A DNA stretch of 35,271 nt. It comes from Prevotellaceae bacterium. Lineage in GTDB: Bacteria > Bacteroidota > Bacteroidia > Bacteroidales > Bacteroidaceae. The notes beneath the pieces are model-generated. The model saw nothing but the letters and a program-made list of their open reading frames with translations. It was not told where the DNA came from and searched no databases. The stretch covers positions 1,484 through 36,754 of the forward strand of contig JAFLUU010000004.1 in the NCBI GenBank assembly GCA_022508585.1, given 5' to 3'. Shown here one piece after another: positions 15,302-22,763 of the stretch; the stretch's first letter is position 1, and each line of letters opens with the position of its first letter. The position numbers and the translations under genes were made by a program.

Positions 15302-16465
15302 ATGAAGGATCATCATTTCCCTACAAGCGCATTCCTTTTGTTCGTTGCAGTAATGCTGTTCGCCTCTTGCTCGCGGTCATTGACCGACTTGGGGTATTCA
15401 ACAAGGTATATCATATATGATAAGTGGGACAGGCGTACTCAACCTATCACCAATCCGGAGGAATACCTCTTGCTGTCAAGAACAGGCACCTACAAAACAA
15501 ATCAGATAATCTGCGATGAAGGTGTGAGAAATTTCCTCGCGGCACAAATATACTTCCGCCAGAACATCTTGAAGGATTTCTATGCGCAAATGAATGCCGC
15601 CGACTTCTCGTCCGACGCATTCGCCAAAGAGTATAGCTCCCTCTGCGCACCCGATATTCTTAACGCTGCAACGAACTACGCCAAAGCCAATCCCGACAAC
15701 GCTTTGGGCGGCTGGCAGGTCTTCAAACCTATGCCCGGACTCGACACAAAGAAAGCCAAATACGACATCGCCTATGAGGGCGACGACTGGTTTAGCATCA
15801 CTCCCGACGGCGACGATGTGGGAGTAAGGCTTCGCATCGTTTTGACGGCCGACAAACTGCGTCCTGTCATTGTAGCGGTAGAAAATCCCGCCTTTGATGT
15901 GAGTGCTGCCATAGAAGCCGGCTCCAATGTAGGCAAGGGCTACAAGAATGTAGACAACTACTCACTCGGCGTCGTCAGGTTGCCTCTAAGAAATCAATCT
16001 TACTTCGATTGGCTCGCTAAAAAACTGTCGCACATCAGCGGTGTCGCAGAGCGAGGCGTTGTAACGGAAGCCGACATCACTGATTTCTACAACGATATGG
16101 TTGAAGACAGAGCGATGCAGCTCACCGCGTTTATTAGCGCGCTCGGCGCCACAGACTTCAACAATCGCCAGCTCTCGCACAAGTATGGCAATTGGCTGAA
16201 TATAGATGTGAACCGAGCAATCACCGCCAATGCCGGCAAAAGCGGCAAGTGGAACGCCTTCAACACCGGCGGCGAAAAGACAAACATCGCCTACGAGGGC
16301 AACAACTGGTTCCGCCTCTCGTCTGATGCTGACAGCACAAAAGAGATTATGGTGCAAATGGTGCTCTGCGGCAACAAGCAGTTACCTATCATCACCGGTC
16401 TCAACAGTCCTACCGACGGCATAGCATTAGGCACCGACTTTAGCCTAACTCGCGCCAGTCGTTAA
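15302..16465 (+). CDS. Array lipoprotein 4 (subfamily B)
   Basis: SPII signal ending 'MLFASC'; 'SRSLTDLGYST' after the Cys; two YEGxxWF repeats. Confidence 0.85.
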   Translation: MKDHHFPTSAFLLFVAVMLFASCSRSLTDLGYSTRYIIYDKWDRRTQPITNPEEYLLLSRTGTYKTNQIICDEGVRNFLAAQIYFRQNILKDFYAQMNAADFSSDAFAKEYSSLCAPDILNAATNYAKANPDNALGGWQVFKPMPGLDTKKAKYDIAYEGDDWFSITPDGDDVGVRLRIVLTADKLRPVIVAVENPAFDVSAAIEAGSNVGKGYKNVDNYSLGVVRLPLRNQSYFDWLAKKLSHISGVAERGVVTEADITDFYNDMVEDRAMQLTAFISALGATDFNNRQLSHKYGNWLNIDVNRAITANAGKSGKWNAFNTGGEKTNIAYEGNNWFRLSSDADSTKEIMVQMVLCGNKQLPIITGLNSPTDGIALGTDFSLTRASR

Positions 16466-16484
16466 ATATCTGTCGATAACTAAT

Positions 16485-16571
16485 AGCGACGAAACCCTCG
16501 GCATAGACATACACAAAACTTTCGATGTACATCGCAACAACATATGGTATGGCCTGCGACTAAACAAATAG
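16485..16571 (+). pseudogene. Orphan 3' fragment of a subfamily A lipoprotein gene
   Basis: Translates in frame to SDETLGIDIHKTFDVHRNNIWYGLRLNK*, matching the C-terminus of genes 1 and 5 (SDETLGIDIHKNFDVHRNNLWYGISINKDK), with no start or upstream body. Confidence 0.85.
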
Positions 16572-16604
16572 TAACAAACACCCACTACACAAACTACAAT
16601 AGCT

Positions 16605-17750
16605 ATGAAAAAAACATTTCTCCCAATCCTCCTCTGCCTCGCAGCCTTATGTTCTTCCTGCAACAAGCAGATGACAGACAATGATATGCCTTATGTGGAA
16701 AAAGACGGTCGCACATTCTATGGCCGTTCCTATTTAGTCGAGGACTTAAATCCTCCACCCATTACCCAACGCCAGAACTTTAAGCCCCAAAGCTTCTACA
16801 CCGCAGGCTATAACAGCAACACCGATTATTCCTTCGTTCTCGATAGCGACCTCAAGCAGTTCTACCAGGCAGGCATTGACCTCAGAATGAAGGTCTTGGA
16901 CAACTTCTATTCGCAGATAAGCGGCGCGAATTTCAATAACTCCGACTTCAGCAATCAATACCGCCCCCTCCTCGCGCCAAATGTGCGCGCCGAGATACGA
17001 AAATACGCCAAAACAAACCATGATGGCGACGACCTATACATGTGGCAGCCCTTCACGCCCCTGCCAATCGTTAGCAAGATATACGTGCGCTACCAAATCA
17101 CCTACGAGGGCGATGATTGGTTTAGCATTACCCCTATGGGCGACGACACAGGCGTCCGCCTCCGCGTGGTGCTCGCCGGCAAAAACATGATGCCGGTAAT
17201 AACAGAGTTGAAAAACCCCGCTTTCGATGTCAATATCGCCATTACCGACAGCAAAGGCGTCGGCAAAGGTTACACCCTCAAGCAAGAGTGGGAGTATGGC
17301 GTGTTCAACAACAAAGGCTACAACAACACCTACTGGAACTACGTTGCCAACATAGTGTATAACACCTGCAACGGACACAAAGCCGACAAAGGATTCATTA
17401 CCGAAGCCGAACTTCTTGCTTTTGCCGACCGCATAGAGCGCAAGCGCGCACAATTCCTGCAAGATTTCTGTGCCGACCTCACCGCACCCAACTACACCGC
17501 GCCAACATTCGTGCAAAAGTACTCCGGCAACCTCACAACCGCTATCTCAAGCGCACTAATCGAGACAAACAAGCCTACCGCCGCAAACGAAACCCTGCCC
17601 TCCGGACTGCAAGTAGTGCTCTACGGCAAAGAACTGCGTCCCCTCGTCGTAGGACTTAGCGACGAAACCCTCGGCATAGACATACACAAAAACTTCGATG
17701 TCCATCGCAACAACCTGTGGTATGGCATAAGCATCAATAAAGACAAATAA
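16605..17750 (+). CDS. Array lipoprotein 5 (subfamily A)
   Basis: SPII signal 'MKKTFLPILLCLAALCSSC'; identical to gene 1 from 'FVLDSDLKQFYQ' to the C-terminus. Confidence 0.85.
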   Translation: MKKTFLPILLCLAALCSSCNKQMTDNDMPYVEKDGRTFYGRSYLVEDLNPPPITQRQNFKPQSFYTAGYNSNTDYSFVLDSDLKQFYQAGIDLRMKVLDNFYSQISGANFNNSDFSNQYRPLLAPNVRAEIRKYAKTNHDGDDLYMWQPFTPLPIVSKIYVRYQITYEGDDWFSITPMGDDTGVRLRVVLAGKNMMPVITELKNPAFDVNIAITDSKGVGKGYTLKQEWEYGVFNNKGYNNTYWNYVANIVYNTCNGHKADKGFITEAELLAFADRIERKRAQFLQDFCADLTAPNYTAPTFVQKYSGNLTTAISSALIETNKPTAANETLPSGLQVVLYGKELRPLVVGLSDETLGIDIHKNFDVHRNNLWYGISINKDK

Positions 17751-17854
17751 ACTACGATTATGAAACGCCTATCTTTCTCTCAACTGCTGCCATTTCTATG
17801 TGCGTGCGCAGTGTTATCGCTGGCCTCGTGCTCAAAGTCCCTCACAGACTTGGG
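16833..17854 (+). repeat. ~1022-bp direct repeat, copy 2 (gene 5 body to gene 6 signal peptide)
   Basis: As for copy 1; the same ORFs appear in the other frames and strand (identical 160-aa antisense and 69-aa +frame ORFs), supporting nucleotide identity. Confidence 0.9.
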
Positions 17855-19091
17855 CTACGAGTCCCAATTCACCTCAAGCAGTCGTGATATATGGCAACCA
17901 AACACATCATACGGCACGATGAGCTGGAGTCCTGTGCCGAGTGGCGGTTTCTTTGCAGGCGGATCTTATACTACCCACTACAAATTTGACAGCCATAAGC
18001 TCATCAATGACGCCAATGTCAACAATCTGTTTAAGGCGTATGTCAACATCAAGACACAAGTGCTGCAAAACTTCTATGCAGACATGAACACTCAGACATT
18101 TGCCAATACAGCCTTCAGCAAAGAGTATGTCCCTCTTTGCTCTCCCGACATACTGAGTGCAACAGACCGATTTGCCCTTGGCAACACCGGCAGCGCCATA
18201 GGCGGCTGGCAAATCTTTAAGCCCACACCCGGCCTCGACGAACCAAATGCAAAGTACACCATTGCATACGAGGGCGACGACTGGTTCAGCGTCAAGTCCG
18301 CAGACAATAACGTTGGCGTGAGGCTGCGCATTGTGCTGACGCCCGACAAACTGCGCCCCATCATCGTGGCGGTAGACAATCCCGCCTTTGGCATCAGCGT
18401 CAATCAGGCAGCCAACACCGACTTAGGCAAAGGCTACCCCTATACAAAGAATTTTATACTCGGGCTTACCATTACAGGAGCAAACATCTTCTCGTGGCTA
18501 AACAAGACCTTCGTACGCGAGAGCGGCGCAAAGCAGGGAGAAGCTATCACGCAGGCGCACTTCGAGCACTTCTTCCAAACAAATATCGCCCAAAGAGAGC
18601 AACTATTGTCTAATTTCTACAGCGAACTCCGCTCCCCGAAGTTTACCAAGCACAAGTTCTCAAACAGATACACCACTTGGCTCAACTACGACATAGACCA
18701 AACCGCATACACCTCTAAAGGCAAAAAACATAATAAGCATTTAGGCAAATGGAATGCCTTTACTGCCGATAGCTACACGCAACAAATCATCTACGAAGGC
18801 GACGACTGGTTTCGCCTCGCTGTAGAGCAACCCGACACAAGCCTCAACACCTCATCTTTGCAAGACATACATGTGCGCATAGTAACGTTTGGCCGCGACA
18901 AACGCCCCATTATCGTAGGGCTATTCAATCCGCAGAAAAACATAAGCGCAGGTGCAGACATTGCTAAGTACATTATGCCCTCCTATTTCAGTATCTGGCG
19001 AAAGCAACCACCTACACCGAGCATCAACACCGCTCACAGACAAAGCAATTACACCTCTCACCGCAGCAATTATACTTCTGCCAATAACTAA
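17760..19091 (+). CDS. Array lipoprotein 6 (subfamily B, with C-terminal extension)
   Basis: SPII signal near-identical to gene 2; two YEGDDWF repeats; unusual tail 'AKYIMPSYFSIWRKQPPTPSINTAHRQSNYTSHRSNYTSANN'. Confidence 0.8.
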   Translation: MKRLSFSQLLPFLCACAVLSLASCSKSLTDLGYESQFTSSSRDIWQPNTSYGTMSWSPVPSGGFFAGGSYTTHYKFDSHKLINDANVNNLFKAYVNIKTQVLQNFYADMNTQTFANTAFSKEYVPLCSPDILSATDRFALGNTGSAIGGWQIFKPTPGLDEPNAKYTIAYEGDDWFSVKSADNNVGVRLRIVLTPDKLRPIIVAVDNPAFGISVNQAANTDLGKGYPYTKNFILGLTITGANIFSWLNKTFVRESGAKQGEAITQAHFEHFFQTNIAQREQLLSNFYSELRSPKFTKHKFSNRYTTWLNYDIDQTAYTSKGKKHNKHLGKWNAFTADSYTQQIIYEGDDWFRLAVEQPDTSLNTSSLQDIHVRIVTFGRDKRPIIVGLFNPQKNISAGADIAKYIMPSYFSIWRKQPPTPSINTAHRQSNYTSHRSNYTSANN

Positions 19092-19138
19092 CAGCGAGCC
19101 GACAGGAACAAAAACAAACCACATAAATCATTATAACT

Positions 19139-20346
19139 ATGAGACTTACACAATTTACTACCCCCCCCTATTATTGCTCATATTAGCAATTTTAATCCTC
19201 GTATCCTCATGCTCTAAGTCCCTCACAGACTTAGGATATGACACGCAGGCAAAACCGGACAGAGACTATACTCTGCTTGAGACCTATCAAGCACCGTTAC
19301 CTGAAACACCTTTTTATCGCCCGACTAATCAAAACTACGACGTATACTCCTACATAGCAGATGAAGACATACAAAACATTTTCAATGCCTATGTCTCCCT
19401 GCGGCTCAAGGTCTTACACAAGTTCTATTCAGAGATAAGCACAGACTATTTCTACCCAAAGACCTTCGACAAGGAGTATGCCACCCTTTGTTCGCCGGCC
19501 GTTGTCAAAGCCGCCGCCAACTATGCCGCCAGCAACCCCAACAGCGCCATAGGCGGCTGGCAGATACTCAAGCCTACTCTCGGTCTTGACGCGCCGAATG
19601 CAGAATACACCATAGCCTATGAGGGCAACGACCTCTTTAGCGTCAAGCCCGCAGGCGACAGTGTCGGCGTAACACTGCGCATAGAGCTCACTCCCGACAA
19701 GATGCGCCCCGTCATCGTAGGAGTAGTCAATCCGGCATTCGACATTAACGTCTGCCAGTCATTATTTGCCAACGTAGGCAAAGGGTATAAGTATCCACTG
19801 CCCTTTAGCTACAACGCCACCAAATCATACGCCCGCAGCGAGGACTACAGCCGCGACTTGGCAAAAGCCATACACAAGACAGTTAGTTCCAAAAGCCTTC
19901 ACTCTATCACAGAAGCCAGTTTTCACTTCTTTCTTGCAGGAATTAACACAGCCAGATGGCAACTGCTTAATAGCCTCGTCGAAGAATTGCATAACAAAGA
20001 TTTCAACAAGCAGCAGTTTACGCGCGAGCACTCCACACTGCTGCACACCAATGTAGCCAAAGCCATAGACACGGCGAGCAACATCGACAAGGCAGACAGC
20101 CTCGGCCAATGGGAAGCCTTTTATGTTGGCGGCACATTCCATGATATCGCCTACAAAGGGAACAACTGGTACCGCATAACGTCGATGGATAACAATCGCA
20201 AGACTATATACGTGCAAATGGTGGTCAGCAAGGACAAAGACCGCACTCCTATCATTACAGGCTTGAGCAATAACGACATGGCTATCAACGTAGGTGCAGA
20301 CTTTAATACCCGTCGCCTTCCCACCAACAGCTGGAGGTGGAAATAA
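19139..20346 (+). CDS. Array lipoprotein 7 (subfamily B), out of frame with its ATG at a C8 tract
   Basis: ATG at 19139 is out of frame with the SCSKSLTDLGYDTQ... body. With C9 it would read MRLTQFTTPPLLLLILAILILVSSCSKSLTDLGYDTQ; with C8 it reads MRLTQFTTPPYYCSY*. Confidence 0.8.
19161..19168 (+). repeat. Homopolymeric C8 tract in the signal-peptide coding region of lipoprotein gene 7
   Basis: 'atttacta cccccccc tattattgc'. Confidence 0.95.
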
Positions 20347-20415
20347 CAATAACACTTGCCGACCAATAGCGCACCAAGCACTATAGCCTTATTAACAACG
20401 GCGCAGCCGTCGCGA

Positions 20416-20466
20416 GCCGCATTGGTAAACGTCGCGCGAAGCGCGGTGTACCAACAAGAATGCGGC
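20416..20466. repeat. Nested imperfect palindrome
   Basis: GCCGCATTGGTA ... CGCGC gaa GCGCG ... TACCAA caag AATGCGGC. Confidence 0.7.
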
Positions 20467-20479
20467 GAGAGCGTAAGCG

Positions 20480-20525
20480 ACAACTCCGCTCCACAGCGCG
20501 TCAGTGCGCTATGGAGCGGAGTTGT
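20480..20525. repeat. 20-bp-arm inverted repeat
   Basis: ACAACTCCGCTCCACAGCGC / GCGCTATGGAGCGGAGTTGT, loop GTCAGT, one mismatch. Confidence 0.85.
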
Positions 20526-20607
20526 TCGTCGTAGCGCCGGCAGCAGATGTCGTGCGCGCACTATCTATAGTCGTGCAAACAGAGAGAATAAGCCTCCGCA
20601 TCGCAAG

Positions 20608-20813
20608 AAAAGGCCTCGGCACACGATTTTTGAGCCTCCGCGCCAGATTTTTGCTCGTGATAGTTTAATAATTCATATAAGAATTTTCAAAAAATCATAT
20701 AAGAATTTCCGGAAATTTATATAAGAATTTTTGAAAATTCTTATATGATTTTTTAAGGTTTCACGACATTTCTACGAATTTCGAGGCTCAAAAATCGCGC
20801 GCGGAGGCCTTTT
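20608..20813. repeat. ~206-bp inverted-repeat element with AT-rich palindromic core
   Basis: 31-bp terminal arms 20608-20638 / 20783-20813 with three mismatches; core 20-bp arms AAAAAATCATATAAGAATTT (20689-20708) / AAATTCTTATATGATTTTTT (20735-20754); three direct (c/t)ATATAAGAATTT units. Confidence 0.8.
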
Positions 20814-20899
20814 GTAGGTGTACGCACGCGCAAAAAATTGAAACGCACGACGAGAAAGTGGGGAATAGTGTTGTTTTGGGATTGTTCGGCAGCATCTTG

Positions 20900-21712
20900 C
20901 TACTCGCCCAGGAACTTTCTGACGGCGGCGAGCTCACTGTCGGAGAACTTCTGCGAGCGCATATACTGCTGGTAGCCCTGTCGGGAACCGATAGTGCCGA
21001 ACTCGCGCTGCAGGGCGGCGAAGGTGGGCATCATGATATGGCCTTCCTCCACTGCGCATCGCACGACGAGGGCTACGCGACGCCCTTTGTGGCCGTCGAT
21101 GAGGCTGTGCATCTTGGCCAACAGCGTTTGAGGATCGGCGTGCAGGATATGCAGTCCTGTGGCAGCGGTCTCTGCCGATGGCGCAGGGGCAACGGATACT
21201 GCCGACTCGCGGTGGGGCTCGGCGGCGAGGGCAGAGGGTGCGCCGAGGCGGTAGAGGCGCATGGGGCGACGCGGACGGAAGCTGTGGAGGGCGGCACGCA
21301 GCACACCCTGCACCTTGAGGCGCGCAGCCGGCTCGGCAATGGTGATGGTCTGATACTCCGGATTGGTGGGCACGAGACGCACGCTATGGGTGGCGTCGTC
21401 GCGATAGTATTGCTTGACGACAACCTCTTCGCCGTCGAGCAGAGCGACCACGATGTCGCCGTTGTGCGGAGTGGCTGCAGCGTCGAAGACGAGCATATCG
21501 CCGCTCTTGATGTCGGGCATCATGGAGTCGCCGCCGGCTTCGAGCAGAAAGGTGGTGTCGGGGTCGAGACCGAGGAAGTCGGTGAAGTTAAACCGCTCCT
21601 CGGGGAGGTCTAACAGTCCGTTGGGGCGACCGCAGGAGGCGCGGTAGTCGTACATCAGCAGGCCGGGCTGCCGGTCGCTCAGCTTGTAGTAGATAGCTTG
21701 TGCTGTTTTCAT
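20900..21712 (-). CDS. UmuD-like S24 family peptidase with C-terminal extension
   Basis: Cys-Gly cleavage-like site 'YRASCGRPNG', Ser motif 'GGDSMMPDIKSGDMLVFD', Lys motif 'EEVVVKQYY'; extra ~100-aa C-terminal region. Confidence 0.85.
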   Translation of the reverse strand: MKTAQAIYYKLSDRQPGLLMYDYRASCGRPNGLLDLPEERFNFTDFLGLDPDTTFLLEAGGDSMMPDIKSGDMLVFDAAATPHNGDIVVALLDGEEVVVKQYYRDDATHSVRLVPTNPEYQTITIAEPAARLKVQGVLRAALHSFRPRRPMRLYRLGAPSALAAEPHRESAVSVAPAPSAETAATGLHILHADPQTLLAKMHSLIDGHKGRRVALVVRCAVEEGHIMMPTFAALQREFGTIGSRQGYQQYMRSQKFSDSELAAVRKFLGE

Positions 21713-21848
21713 GGTTCTAAATAGATTTAAGGTTTTTATTTTATTGTATTATGGTGTACATTCCTCAAGGAACAATGCGGACTTGCTGCATAAACAGTCG
21801 TTACGACCGCGGACTTGGCGCACATTCCGCCGAACTTGGCACATAAAG

Positions 21849-21863
21849 CCATCCTTAGGATGG
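21849..21863. promoter_or_regulatory. Palindromic operator candidate CCATCCTTAGGATGG
   Basis: 15-nt palindrome 2 nt downstream of the -7 box; core shared with 26436-26450. Confidence 0.6.
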
Positions 21864-21865
21864 TG

Positions 21866-21896
21866 CAAAGGTAGGAGTTTTGTGCGGCATACCAAA
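21866..21896 (-). promoter_or_regulatory. Promoter for the S24 peptidase gene
   Basis: On the minus strand: TTTG-N19-TACCTTTG, matching the Bacteroidetes -33/-7 consensus (-33 at 21893-21896, -7 at 21866-21873). Confidence 0.65.
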
Positions 21897-22112
21897 GGGG
21901 AGGCGAGCGTTTTTCTGCGTGAGATGATTGCTAACGATTGCGTCTGCTTGCAGGCAAAAGATAGCAACGCCGAATAGTTGGAAACACCCCTCCCGAAGCA
22001 GTACTTTTGCACTGCGAACGGAGAGCGAGACCGACGAACGGCGGCTTGCCGGCGAGGCTCGGCAGAAGCTACCTGCGTAACGACATAACCTTATTTATAA
22101 TACCAAAAAACT

Positions 22113-22556
22113 ATGAAACATTTACTCTCTCTTAACTTCACCTTGGCTGAGCTGACGCGCTCCGCCATTGCCTGCAGGGCGGGGCTGGACAATCTGCCGT
22201 CGCTCAAGGATCAAGACAACCTGCTGGCACTGTGCCACGACATACTGCAACCGCTGCGCGAGAGCTGGGGCGAGCCGATCATAGTGAGCTCGGGCTACCG
22301 CTGCCGCGAGCTCAACGAGATGGTGGGCGGCGTGAAATACAGCGACCACATCTATGGTAATGCTGCCGATATCCGCACGTTGAGCAACCGCCGCATAGAC
22401 AACCGCTGCCTCTTCGATCTGGCCGTGAGGCTGATGGGCGAGGGCAAGCTGAAGAACGTGAAGCAGATTATCGACGAGCATGACTACAGCTGGCTGCATA
22501 TCTCACGACAGGACGGCAGGTCGACGAAACGCAACCAAGTACTCCACCAGTCGTAA
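22113..22556 (+). CDS. M15-family peptidase (D-Ala-D-Ala carboxypeptidase-like)
   Basis: 'FTLAELTRS', 'IIVSSGYRCRELNEMVGGVKYSDHIYGNAADIRT' motifs. Confidence 0.85.
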   Translation: MKHLLSLNFTLAELTRSAIACRAGLDNLPSLKDQDNLLALCHDILQPLRESWGEPIIVSSGYRCRELNEMVGGVKYSDHIYGNAADIRTLSNRRIDNRCLFDLAVRLMGEGKLKNVKQIIDEHDYSWLHISRQDGRSTKRNQVLHQS

Positions 22557-22763
22557 CGACCGGTCTTATGCGGCAAGTCCGCACCGCTAAGCAATGTTTT
22601 ATGCGGCATGTCCGCACCGCCGAGAGGTGTTTTGTGCGACAAATCGGTAATCGGCAGCAGGCGCAGGGCTATGGCTGACCGCGGAGCCACAATCCTCGGC
22701 GCAGGCTGCACATTGCATACAACAACAACTTTTATTATTAACATCTAAAAAACTTTAGAAATT

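Noticed and set aside
18952-19138. ORF-track start of gene 7 at 18952
   Set aside because: It overlaps the 3' end of gene 6 in another frame and would put a long non-signal segment before the lipobox; the out-of-frame ATG at 19139 fits a signal peptide if the C tract is 9.
11654-20346. Array as SusD/RagB or fimbrillin (FimA/Mfa) lipoproteins
   Set aside because: Tandem lipoproteins suggested it, but there is no SusC/TonB receptor neighbour, no SusD motifs and no typical fimbrillin layout; proteins show a two-fold YEGxxWF repeat instead.
20673-20735. CRISPR-like array of ATATAAGAATTT repeats
   Set aside because: Only three short AT-rich units with irregular, very short spacing inside a palindromic element; no cas genes.
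20858-21613. 251-aa plus-strand ORF
   Set aside because: Antisense to the S24 peptidase gene, whose catalytic motifs clearly define the minus strand as coding.
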